The position numbers and the translations under genes are program-made. A DNA stretch of 64,000 nucleotides from Paenibacillus sp. RC67 (lineage in GTDB: Bacteria; Bacillota; Bacilli; Paenibacillales; NBRC-103111). The stretch is taken from assembly GCF_030020805.1 (NCBI RefSeq), contig NZ_CP125098.1:2770001-2834000 (forward strand), read 5' to 3'. Below, one piece after another: positions 8,954 through 17,019 of this stretch. The notes under the pieces were generated by a model that worked only from the letters and a program-made list of their open reading frames with translations, was not told the origin of the DNA and made no database searches. Positions within the stretch are counted from its first letter, which is position 1. Each line of letters begins with the position of its first letter.

Positions 8954-11185
8954 ATGATAGGTAAGCAGCTGGGAGGCCGTTACGAAATTCTCGAGCGTGT
9001 CGGCGGCGGCGGTATGGCTATAGTGTATAAAGGACTTGATATGTTATTACATCGTCACGTCGCCGTAAAAGTGCTGCGTCAGCAGTACGTGCATGACGAG
9101 GAATTCATCCAGCGCTTCCGCAGGGAAGCGCAGGCAGCGGCATCACTATCTCACTCGAATGTGGTCAGTATCTACGATGTAGGTCAAGAGGAAGACATTC
9201 ACTATATTGTGATGGAATACATCGAAGGTACGACATTAAATGAGCTGATCAAGGAAAAGGCGCCCTTGCAGGTGGAAGAAGCGGTTAACGTCGCCAGCCA
9301 AATATGTGACGCTCTCGATCACGCCCATCACAATCAAATCATCCATCGCGATATTAAGCCTCATAATATTTTGATAGGTAAAAACGGCAGGGTCAAAGTG
9401 ACTGATTTCGGTATTGCCCGCGCTGTGACCTCTTCCACGATTACTCAGACCGGTTCTGTCGTCGGTTCTGTCCATTATTTCTCGCCTGAGCATGCCAAAG
9501 GTACCTTTACAGGGGAACAATCCGACTTATATTCGCTTGGTATCGTTATGTATCAGATGCTGACAGGTCGGCTCCCCTTTTTGGGAGAAAGCCCGATAAG
9601 CGTTGCATTGAAGCATTTGCAGGAGGAAGTAGAAGACCCTCGCAAAGTGAATCCGCTGATTCCGCAAAGTGTGGAAAATATTATATTAAAGGCCATGCGT
9701 AAAAATCCTGCGGAACGTTACCGCTCTGCGAAGCAGATGCTGGAAGATTTGGATAGCTGTCTGCTGCCTCACCGCCGCAATGAAGCCAAAATTAATTTCT
9801 TGGACGAGGACGAGCTGGATGAAGAGAAGACTCGGATTATTCCTGCCATTCGCCCTGGTCAATATATGACGGAGTCGGATGACGATGAGGATAACATAGA
9901 TGAGAAATCAGTAGAACCCGTTGTGAACGGCAGCAAGAAGAAAAAAGGCTGGGTAAAACCGCTGATCTGGATTATCGTTCTCTTGTTCGTATTAGGCGCA
10001 ATGTGGTATATGGTCGGCGTGGTGAAGTCCAAATTTACTGTTCAGGAAGTGGACGTGCCTTATGTCGTAAACCTTCCTATTACCGAAGCGAAAGCAAAAC
10101 TGGCTGCAGCGCAATTAGAAGCTGAGGTGGTGCAGGAGAGCTCTCGAGATGTTGCCAAGGATACCGTAATCCGGCAAAGCATATCGAACCAAAAACTGAA
10201 GGTGCACAGCAAAGTCACGCTCACAGTAAGCAAGGGAATCGATAAGCTGAAAATGCCGAATGTCGTGGGGGCCAAGCTTGCCGATGCCAAGACGGCTATT
10301 ATGGCGTTAGGAATTAAAGAAGATAAGATTACTATAGATCAAAAGTTTATTGATGCGGAGCCAGGAACGGTTCTGCAGCAGAACCCGGGTCAGGATGAAG
10401 AATTTGATCCTGTCACTGCTACGGTGAAGCTTACTGTTAGCAAGGGCAGAGAGAGCATTGCTATGCCTGATTTGGTTGGTTTGACCGAAGCGGAAGCCAA
10501 GTCCAAGATTACTGTCAATAATCTGAAGCTGGCTGCTGACGGCATCACCTACGAAACCAGCTATAAACAGCCTAAAGGGAAGGTTATTACTCAGTTCCCT
10601 TACAAGTATAAAGAAGAAGTACCTCCAGGCACTGAGATTAAGCTTATTATTAGTTCAGGCTATCCGGAGGAAGCAGGACCGATGACGGTAACGGTACCGA
10701 TCAAGCCGGCGAAGGAAGGAAAAGCTTCGACAGTTAAAATTATTCTTAGCGACGCAGCGTACGATAACTTCGATTACAAGACACTCACGAACGTCACGAA
10801 AGCGACGACAACGGATGTGAACCTGGTCCTGTCACCGGACAAAGATGCAACGATCATTATCAAGCAGGACAATATAGTTGCTGATATGATCACTGTGACC
10901 TACCAAGATTTTCTGGCGTGGAAAAGCGGAAAACCGTTTAATCCGATCCCTACCGGTGGTCAGGGCAGCGGCACAACGCCGAGCAATACGCCGACCCCAA
11001 CGCCTACGCCGAGCCCAGGAGCAACCCCAACGCCAACACCTCCTGCTAAAAACACGGGGACGGGTACGACAAGTAATAGCGGCACGACACCAGGGTCTAA
11101 TAATGCTAACGCCAATGGGAATACAGGCTCGGCTACTCCAGCTGGCGCGCAGATTAGTAATCCAAACAACACAGGAGGCAGATAA
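8954..11185 (+). CDS. prkC: PASTA-domain serine/threonine protein kinase PrkC
   Basis: Membrane kinase that senses peptidoglycan fragments; in Bacillus it controls germination, translation and cell-wall functions. The kinase domain (about 10-272) has GGGGMA, Lys39, HRDIKPHN (Asp133) and DFG (151-153). An acidic linker precedes one transmembrane helix (about 336-357). Three extracellular PASTA repeats follow (about 363-427, 431-498, 501-569), then a further beta-rich region and a Pro/Thr-rich tail (about 670-710) ending in Gly/Asn/Ser-rich sequence. At 743 aa it is longer than B. subtilis PrkC because of the C-terminal extension, which could span the cell wall (inference). Confidence 0.93.
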   Translation: MIGKQLGGRYEILERVGGGGMAIVYKGLDMLLHRHVAVKVLRQQYVHDEEFIQRFRREAQAAASLSHSNVVSIYDVGQEEDIHYIVMEYIEGTTLNELIKEKAPLQVEEAVNVASQICDALDHAHHNQIIHRDIKPHNILIGKNGRVKVTDFGIARAVTSSTITQTGSVVGSVHYFSPEHAKGTFTGEQSDLYSLGIVMYQMLTGRLPFLGESPISVALKHLQEEVEDPRKVNPLIPQSVENIILKAMRKNPAERYRSAKQMLEDLDSCLLPHRRNEAKINFLDEDELDEEKTRIIPAIRPGQYMTESDDDEDNIDEKSVEPVVNGSKKKKGWVKPLIWIIVLLFVLGAMWYMVGVVKSKFTVQEVDVPYVVNLPITEAKAKLAAAQLEAEVVQESSRDVAKDTVIRQSISNQKLKVHSKVTLTVSKGIDKLKMPNVVGAKLADAKTAIMALGIKEDKITIDQKFIDAEPGTVLQQNPGQDEEFDPVTATVKLTVSKGRESIAMPDLVGLTEAEAKSKITVNNLKLAADGITYETSYKQPKGKVITQFPYKYKEEVPPGTEIKLIISSGYPEEAGPMTVTVPIKPAKEGKASTVKIILSDAAYDNFDYKTLTNVTKATTTDVNLVLSPDKDATIIIKQDNIVADMITVTYQDFLAWKSGKPFNPIPTGGQGSGTTPSNTPTPTPTPSPGATPTPTPPAKNTGTGTTSNSGTTPGSNNANANGNTGSATPAGAQISNPNNTGGR

Positions 11186-11188
11186 TGA

Positions 11189-12127
11189 ATGCCAGCCGGT
11201 TTAATCGTAAAGGCGCTTAGCGGATATTATTATGTGCTTTCAGAAGAAGACGAGCAAATGACCTCTATTCAATGCAGAGCCCGCGGGATATTTAAAAAAC
11301 GCGGTGTCTCTCCATTGGTTGGGGACAAGGTGCTTTTTGAGTTGACGGAAAATGGCGAAGGAACGGTTGACGAAATTTTACCGCGAACTTCGGAGCTTGT
11401 AAGACCTCCTGTGGCTAATGTGGAGCTTGTCGTTCTTGTGTTTGCTGTTACAGAGCCGACACTCAATTTGCAGCTGTTGGACAAGTTTCTCGTTCATACG
11501 GAAAGCGCCGGATTGGAAACGATTATTTGCTTAACGAAGCAAGATCTGGTTACTGAAGATAAGGAATCGGAAGCAACCGTTCCCTCCAAAGGCGACATGT
11601 TATCTTCAGGGGTTAGCCATATCGTACAATTGTACGAATCAATCGGTTATCGAACCGTCGTAACCAGCGCCAAATGTGGAGTCGGAATTGCTCCGGTACT
11701 GGATCAGCTGGCAGGGCGCATTAGTGTCTTTGCTGGACAATCCGGTGTCGGTAAGTCTTCCTTGTTGAATGCAATGGTACCTGGTCTCCAGCTGGAAACG
11801 AATCAAATCAGTATGAAGCTTGGGAGAGGTAAGCATACCACCCGGCATGTAGAGTTGATTCGTCTATCCAACGGAGGGCTAGTGGCAGATACTCCAGGAT
11901 TCAGCCAACTTGATTTTTTGCAAATTGATGAAGCGGAGCAGTTGAGCTCTTGCTTTAGAGAATTCAAGCCGCACTCAGCCGAATGCAAATTCAGAGGCTG
12001 CTTGCATCTTCACGAGCCAGGCTGCAAAGTTATTGAGGCCAAGGAAAAAGGAGAAATCTCCTTATCTCGATACGAACACTATTTACAATTTTTAACGGAC
12101 ATTAAAGAGAGAAAAAGGAGGTACTGA
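11189..12127 (+). CDS. rsgA: Ribosome small-subunit-dependent GTPase RsgA
   Basis: Circularly permuted GTPase that checks 30S maturation (312 aa). An N-terminal OB fold precedes the G domain, with G4 TKQD before G1 GQSGVGKSS and G3 DTPGFS, the order diagnostic of the permuted family. A C-terminal zinc motif contains Cys residues in SSCFREF, ECKFRGC and PGCKV. An insert of about 20 residues after TKQD (around 115-140) is variable in the family. It starts three bases after the prkC stop with AGGAGG upstream. Confidence 0.93.
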   Translation: MPAGLIVKALSGYYYVLSEEDEQMTSIQCRARGIFKKRGVSPLVGDKVLFELTENGEGTVDEILPRTSELVRPPVANVELVVLVFAVTEPTLNLQLLDKFLVHTESAGLETIICLTKQDLVTEDKESEATVPSKGDMLSSGVSHIVQLYESIGYRTVVTSAKCGVGIAPVLDQLAGRISVFAGQSGVGKSSLLNAMVPGLQLETNQISMKLGRGKHTTRHVELIRLSNGGLVADTPGFSQLDFLQIDEAEQLSSCFREFKPHSAECKFRGCLHLHEPGCKVIEAKEKGEISLSRYEHYLQFLTDIKERKRRY

Positions 12128-12132
12128 TTCAG

Positions 12133-12789
12133 ATGCTGAATATTGCGCCATCGATTTTATCTGCTGATTTTTCCAAGTTAGGTGATGAAATTGCCGATGT
12201 GGAAAGAGGGGGAGCGGATTGGATTCATGTTGATGTAATGGATGGTCATTTCGTTCCCAATATTACCATCGGACCTCTTGTCGTTGAGTCGATTCGTCCG
12301 CGTACAAAGCTGCCCTTGGACGTTCATCTCATGATTGAGAACCCAGATGGTTATATTCCTGCTTTCGCCAAAGCGGGTGCTGATTTGATCTCTGTACATG
12401 TGGAAGCATGCCGACATCTTCATCGTACATTGCATTTCATTAAAGAACAGAATGTAAAAGCGGGAGTTGTGCTCAATCCGGCAACTCCACTATCAACTCT
12501 AGAGCATGTGATGGACGAAAATTTGGATTTAGTGCTCATTATGACGGTGAATCCAGGGTTTGGCGGACAAAAGTTCATTCCTGCCATGCTGCCGAAAATT
12601 GCCAAGCTGCGTGAGATGTTGAATGCAAGAGGTTTACATCATGTAGACATCGAAGTAGACGGAGGCATTAATGCGGAAACCGCCCAACAGGTTGTAGCCG
12701 CTGGAGCAAATGTGCTTGTTGCAGGCAGTGCAGTATTTAACCGCAATGATCGCGCCGAGGCGATTCGCCAGATTCGAAGCGGGGTGTGA
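12133..12789 (+). CDS. rpe: Ribulose-phosphate 3-epimerase
   Basis: Interconverts ribulose-5-phosphate and xylulose-5-phosphate in the pentose phosphate pathway (218 aa). TIM-barrel motifs are visible: [10 protein letters not shown], the metal and catalytic region [29 protein letters not shown] and the catalytic IEVDGGIN. It follows rsgA closely, as in B. subtilis. Confidence 0.95.
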   Translation: MLNIAPSILSADFSKLGDEIADVERGGADWIHVDVMDGHFVPNITIGPLVVESIRPRTKLPLDVHLMIENPDGYIPAFAKAGADLISVHVEACRHLHRTLHFIKEQNVKAGVVLNPATPLSTLEHVMDENLDLVLIMTVNPGFGGQKFIPAMLPKIAKLREMLNARGLHHVDIEVDGGINAETAQQVVAAGANVLVAGSAVFNRNDRAEAIRQIRSGV

Positions 12790-12796
12790 CGAGCGG

Positions 12797-13054
12797 GTGA
12801 GATTTTTAACAGTACTAGGTTATAGCATACTTTGCGCACTCTTGCTTTGTTTATTCTCTCAAATCAACGATCTGTTAAAATATATTTTCTCACTTGGTGC
12901 GTTAATTACAGGTGTTCAATTTTTCAAAAGACATGAGAGCCGAGGAATGAGAATTGCATTTGTCGCCTCGACTATCGTTCTATATTTTATATTTGCTGTT
13001 ATCTATGCTTTATATGTCGCTGCAAAGACAGGACAACTGCCAGCGGCTCCTTAA
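12797..13054 (+). CDS. Small membrane protein of unknown function
   Basis: An 85-residue protein not recognised as a known family. It has hydrophobic segments at about 5-22, 27-39 and 52-74, and short charged loops (KRHESRGMR). The GTG start at 12797 is inferred; the open frame extends upstream inside rpe, so a later or earlier start cannot be excluded. It sits where B. subtilis carries thiN, between rpe and spoVM, but shows no thiamine pyrophosphokinase features. A strong terminator follows it. Confidence 0.6.
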   Translation: MRFLTVLGYSILCALLLCLFSQINDLLKYIFSLGALITGVQFFKRHESRGMRIAFVASTIVLYFIFAVIYALYVAAKTGQLPAAP

Positions 13055-13122
13055 ACCTAAGGCTATACATAAAATGGATGTGTACCTCATCTGTCATATT
13101 CCGGCCTTTTGCCGCATAACAT

Positions 13123-13160
13123 GGTTACAAAAGTTTAGGCTTTTGTAGCCTTTTTTGTTT
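13123..13160 (+). terminator. rho-independent terminator closing the rpe operon
   Basis: Eleven-pair stem GGTTACAAAAG/CTTTTGTAGCC (one G-U pair) with a six-base loop, followed by TTTTTTGTTTTTG. It separates the upstream operon from spoVM. Confidence 0.8.
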
Positions 13161-13214
13161 TTGTGGATCGGCATGGGATAGGCACGTTTTGCAAAGCTGC
13201 GGAATAGAATGGAG

Positions 13215-13220
13215 TATAAT
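13215..13220 (+). promoter_or_regulatory. Probable -10 box upstream of spoVM
   Basis: A perfect TATAAT about 112 bases before the spoVM start. No well-spaced -35 is visible, so the recognising sigma factor is unclear; spoVM is expressed from mother-cell sigma-E in B. subtilis. The rest of the 13055-13331 gap holds only the terminator and a GAACG/CGTTC inverted repeat near 13269-13291. Confidence 0.4.
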
Positions 13221-13331
13221 GACTTGACTTTGTTCCGTTGACTGCCTTGTACCGAAGCGGTGAAGGTGAGAACGCAGGCGAAAAACGTTCGCGCAGGAGC
13301 TTTGCTAGTGAAAAACGGAGGAGGGGTAGAA

Positions 13332-13412
13332 ATGAAGTTTTACACAATCAAGCTACCGAGAATCATAGGCGGATTTGTTAAAGCAGTACTTAATACATTC
13401 AGTAAGAACTGA
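13332..13412 (+). CDS. spoVM: Stage V sporulation protein SpoVM (26 aa)
   Basis: A tiny amphipathic-helix peptide that recognises the positively curved forespore membrane and anchors the SpoIVA coat basement layer. The translation is 26 residues, starting MKFYTIKLPRIIGG and ending NTFSKN; B. subtilis SpoVM is also 26 residues with MKFYTIKLP and the key Pro9. GGAGGAGGGG precedes the ATG. The position between rpe and rpmB matches B. subtilis. It is below usual gene-finder length limits. Confidence 0.95.
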   Translation: MKFYTIKLPRIIGGFVKAVLNTFSKN

Positions 13413-13485
13413 GTGTATCATGAACGGATACTTAAGGCGGCCAAAGAGGGATGGAGTGTACTTGGGCCTGCGACAATCAAACTAA

Positions 13486-13513
13486 AAAAAGCACCTGCGG
13501 CCAGGTGCTTTTT
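13486..13513. terminator. Bidirectional terminator between spoVM and rpmB
   Basis: Twelve-base stem AAAAAGCACCTG/CAGGTGCTTTTT with loop CGGC. It has an A-run on one side and a T-run on the other, so it can stop both the rightward spoVM and the leftward rpmB transcripts. Confidence 0.9.
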
Positions 13514-13532
13514 GTCTATCTGATATTTAGAA

Positions 13533-13721
13533 CTAGACACGAGTAACTTTTCCGGATTTCAAAGCTTTCGTGCTTACATAAACGCGCTTCGGCTTACCGT
13601 CCACCAGAATGCGAACTTTCTGAACGTTAACACCCCAAGTGCGCTTTGATTTGTTGTTAGCGTGGGACACGTGGTTACCAGTACCTGGTCCTTTGCCAGT
13701 AATGAAACATTTGCGGGACAT
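13533..13721 (-). CDS. rpmB: 50S ribosomal protein L28
   Basis: A 62-residue L28 beginning [16 protein letters not shown] and ending KSGKVTRV. The reverse orientation within an otherwise rightward operon matches the B. subtilis arrangement. An AAGGAGG ribosome site lies directly upstream (seen as CACCTCCTT on the + strand at about 13730-13738). Only Cys5 of the zinc-type cysteines is present, so this is a zinc-independent form. Confidence 0.97.
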   Translation of the reverse strand: MSRKCFITGKGPGTGNHVSHANNKSKRTWGVNVQKVRILVDGKPKRVYVSTKALKSGKVTRV

Positions 13722-13955
13722 TGTATTACACCTCCTTAACAGCCTCGATGACCTAACTACATGTCTTCAAAAGCATTCTCCGTAAGAAAAACCTGTTAAA
13801 AAACACACTCAAATATCATATCACAACGGGATAAATGCCGTCAACGCTGCTGCGATGTTTTTAAGGAAGTTTGTCCAAATTTTATTTATTTCTTTCGTTT
13901 GATATAGTAAAATGATTTGGAGTCCATTCTAATCTATATCAAAGGAGCTGTATAA

Positions 13956-14318
13956 ATGGCTATCGAACTGGCAACGGAATATGGCAAAGTATATATTACC
14001 GAAGAAGTGATTGCAGTATTGGCGGGATCGGCTGCTTTGGATTGTTATGGACTGGTAGGAATGGCTTCGCGTAATCAGTTCAAGGATGGTATTGCGGAAT
14101 TGCTTCGCCGCGATAATTTGAGTCGAGGTGTCGAGGTCCGTAAAGACGCGCAGGGAGCACTGACAATTGATCTATATATTGTAGTTAGCTACGGCACAAA
14201 AATATCGGTTGTGGCCCACAATGTGCAGACAAAGGTAAAATACGTTTTAAGTGAAGTTGTGGGTCTGGCAGTGGAGTCGGTGAACATTTATGTTCAAGGC
14301 GTTCGTGTGGCTCAGTAA
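13956..14318 (+). CDS. yloU: Asp23/Gls24 family envelope protein YloU
   Basis: A 120-residue Asp23/Gls24-family protein with the motifs YGKVYITEEVI near the N-terminus and GTKISVVAHNVQTKV in the second half. The family is linked to envelope stress and alkaline tolerance; the precise role is unknown. It is transcribed divergently from rpmB and immediately precedes fakA, a conserved Firmicutes pair. AAAGGAGCTG precedes the ATG. Confidence 0.85.
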   Translation: MAIELATEYGKVYITEEVIAVLAGSAALDCYGLVGMASRNQFKDGIAELLRRDNLSRGVEVRKDAQGALTIDLYIVVSYGTKISVVAHNVQTKVKYVLSEVVGLAVESVNIYVQGVRVAQ

Positions 14319-14376
14319 CGCAAAGGGAGCTGTGGCAGTTAACGCGGCTTAACTTCGCAGGGAGGGGAATGTTTTT

Positions 14377-16131
14377 TTGAGTAAGCGCTTAAATGTAATT
14401 AACGGGATGGACTTTATCCGCATGGTGGAGGAAGGAGCCCGACAGCTTAGAGAAAATGAGGACAACGTCAACGCGCTCAATGTTTTTCCTGTTCCGGATG
14501 GTGACACAGGAACCAATATGAACTTAACTCTAACCTCTGGTGTAGAGGAGCTTCGCAGACGTCCAACAAATCATATCGGGAAAGCTGCGGATGCGCTGGC
14601 TAAAGGACTCTTGATGGGAGCCCGCGGTAATTCCGGTGTCATTTTATCCCAACTGTTCAGAGGATTCTCCAAGTCGGTGTCCGATTTGGAGTCCATTGAC
14701 GCAGATCGGTTTGCAGCGGCGCTGCAGAATGGCGTAGATATGGCTTATAAGGCGGTTGTAAAGCCGGTAGAGGGAACTATCCTAACCGTCTCCAAAGAGG
14801 CAGCCAAGCAGGCTGTAGGCTCTGCTAAACGAACCTCGGATGTTACTGAGCTTATGAAAGAAGTATGGAAAAAAGGTAATGAGGCACTTTCCCGTACACC
14901 TGAAATGCTTCCGGTGCTTAAACAGGTAGGCGTAGTAGATGCAGGTGGGCAAGGGCTGATGTTCATATATGAAGGTTTTGTACAAGCGCTACAGCAGCTG
15001 GCTTCCCAAGAAGGAGAGATTCCGGCGGCACAACCTCAAGTCAAGCCAACAGACGGAGGGGTAACGGATAGCTTGTATCATCCGGCCGTTTCAGCGGCGC
15101 ATACGACTTCTAGCCGACCGCAATCCCAATTGGCCACTGAGGATATTGAATTTGGATACTGCACAGAGTTTATAGTTACGCTTAACGATGGTAAACTTTC
15201 GGTCAACGGGTTTGACGAAAAGCAGTTTCGGGAACAGCTTTCTACCTTTGGTGATTCTTTGCTTGTTGTGGCAGATGACGATTTAGTTAAGGTGCACATT
15301 CATGCGGAGTATCCTGGCAGTGTGATGAACTATGCAATGAAATTCGGTGATTTAAGTCGGATTAAGATTGAAAATATGCGTGATCAGCATTCCCATATCA
15401 TCCACGCGGACACAGCACCAAGCGCTGCAGAGGAAGTGACCCTTGCAAGAAATGAAAGTAGCCGCACGCTCAAACGATACGGATTCGTTGCTGTTTCTGC
15501 GGGGCAAGGCATCTCCAATATTTTTTCGAGTCTTGGTGTAGATCAGGTGTTATTAGGTGGACAAACGATGAATCCGAGCACAGAGGACATCGTCAAAGCT
15601 GTATCTGAGGTCCATGCTCAGACTGTGTTCGTCCTCCCTAATAACTCGAACATTATTTTGGCAGCCCAGCAGGCGGTTGAACTTGTGGAAGGGAAGCAAA
15701 TTGTCGTGATTCCGACTAAAACGATCCCCCAGGGTATTGCAGCGGTTATAGCTTATCGAGACACCATGGCGCCCGATGAAAATACAGATGTGATGCAGCA
15801 AGCAATCCAGCATGTTCAATCCGGTCTAGTCACCTATGCGGTTCGTGATACGCAAATCGATGATCTCAACATAAAGCAGGGGGATTATATCGGTATTCAT
15901 AACAACAAAATTGTTGCCTCAGATTCGGATCTGCTTACCTCATGCCAAAAGCTGATGGATAGTCTTCTGGCGGACGGTGCCGAGATTGTGACTTTATACA
16001 CCGGGGAAGAAGCGGAGCAAGAACAGACAGGACATTTAGTGGAATACGTAGAGCAGCATTATAACGATGTTGAAGTCGAAGTTCATGTCGGTGGTCAACC
16101 GATATATTATTATATTATTTCTGCAGAGTAA
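14377..16131 (+). CDS. fakA: Fatty acid kinase catalytic subunit FakA (YloV, DAK2 domain)
   Basis: ATP-dependent kinase that phosphorylates fatty acids held by a FakB/DegV partner, feeding host or recycled fatty acids into PlsX/PlsY phospholipid synthesis (584 aa). The N-terminal DhaL/DAK2 domain (about 10-205) has the metal-binding PVPDGDTGTNMN motif and GARGNSGVILSQ. Middle and C-terminal DegV-like regions follow, including VLPNNSNIILAA. A TTG start at 14377 is preceded by GGAGGGG. The next gene encodes a FakB-type protein, which supports the assignment. Confidence 0.88.
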   Translation: MSKRLNVINGMDFIRMVEEGARQLRENEDNVNALNVFPVPDGDTGTNMNLTLTSGVEELRRRPTNHIGKAADALAKGLLMGARGNSGVILSQLFRGFSKSVSDLESIDADRFAAALQNGVDMAYKAVVKPVEGTILTVSKEAAKQAVGSAKRTSDVTELMKEVWKKGNEALSRTPEMLPVLKQVGVVDAGGQGLMFIYEGFVQALQQLASQEGEIPAAQPQVKPTDGGVTDSLYHPAVSAAHTTSSRPQSQLATEDIEFGYCTEFIVTLNDGKLSVNGFDEKQFREQLSTFGDSLLVVADDDLVKVHIHAEYPGSVMNYAMKFGDLSRIKIENMRDQHSHIIHADTAPSAAEEVTLARNESSRTLKRYGFVAVSAGQGISNIFSSLGVDQVLLGGQTMNPSTEDIVKAVSEVHAQTVFVLPNNSNIILAAQQAVELVEGKQIVVIPTKTIPQGIAAVIAYRDTMAPDENTDVMQQAIQHVQSGLVTYAVRDTQIDDLNIKQGDYIGIHNNKIVASDSDLLTSCQKLMDSLLADGAEIVTLYTGEEAEQEQTGHLVEYVEQHYNDVEVEVHVGGQPIYYYIISAE

Positions 16132-16166
16132 CACGTTTGATAAATTGAATATTTGGGGTGAACTGA

Positions 16167-17018
16167 TTGAGTCAGGTTCGAGTTGTCACGGACAGCACGG
16201 CTGATATTCCGGCAGATTTGCGCAAGGCTTTGAACATTGAAATGGTGCCGTTAAAGGTTCATTTTGGTACTGAAACGTATAGAGATTCAGTGGATATGGG
16301 GTCTGCTGCTTTTTTTGAAAAATTAGCAAGTGTTTCTTCGCTTCCTACGACCTCTCAGCCATCGCCTGTTGAGTTTATGGAAACTTATAAGCGATTGGCG
16401 GAAGAGGGAGATAACCCAATCCTTTCTATTCATTTATCTTCTCATATGAGTGGAACGTATCAGTCGGCGCTGCTTGCTCAATCCATGCTGGAGGATACAG
16501 TCAATCTCACCGTTTTCGATTCCTTAACAGCTTCCTATGGAATCGGTATGCTAGCCGTTACAGCAGCCGAAGCTGCTAAAGAAGGAAAAAGCAGGGACGA
16601 AATCGTGAGTATGCTGGAGACCATTCGCAGGGAACAAAAAATTTATTTTTTAGTGGATACACTTGAGTATTTACAGAAAGGCGGACGGATCGGTAAGGCG
16701 GCAGCTCTTTTGGGATCGCTTCTAAACATTAAACCGATTTTGTCCATTTCCGATGATGGAGAGGTCTTCTCGGTAGATAAAGTGAGAGGGCAGAAAAAGG
16801 CGATGGCCCGTATCATGGAGCTGCTAAAATCAGATTATGGCGATAGACCGCTTCACGTAACGGTCGCTCATGCCAATAACATTCCTTATGCTGAGGAGAT
16901 GAGTGTGTTGTTAAAAGAGCACTTTACGATTCAAAGCTTAAATTATGCTGAAATCGGTCCTGTTGTAGGGACGCATGCCGGTCCCGGAGCCGTAGCAGCG
17001 TTTGTAAGACCGGCGTAG
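16167..17018 (+). CDS. DegV family fatty-acid-binding protein (FakB type)
   Basis: A 283-residue DegV-fold protein that would carry the fatty acid substrate for FakA. The N-terminal VVTDSTADIP and the SSHMSGTYQSA loop (lipid-carboxylate binding in FakB structures) are visible, as is GRIGKAAALLG. The TTG start follows GGGGTGA. It occupies the place of sdaAB/sdaAA in B. subtilis order and abuts recG with one base between. Confidence 0.88.
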   Translation: MSQVRVVTDSTADIPADLRKALNIEMVPLKVHFGTETYRDSVDMGSAAFFEKLASVSSLPTTSQPSPVEFMETYKRLAEEGDNPILSIHLSSHMSGTYQSALLAQSMLEDTVNLTVFDSLTASYGIGMLAVTAAEAAKEGKSRDEIVSMLETIRREQKIYFLVDTLEYLQKGGRIGKAAALLGSLLNIKPILSISDDGEVFSVDKVRGQKKAMARIMELLKSDYGDRPLHVTVAHANNIPYAEEMSVLLKEHFTIQSLNYAEIGPVVGTHAGPGAVAAFVRPA

Positions 17019-17019
17019 C

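Noticed and set aside
13269..13291. GAACG/CGTTC inverted repeat before spoVM as a LexA box
   Set aside because: The arms are about 13 bases apart, not the four required for GAAC-N4-GTTC.
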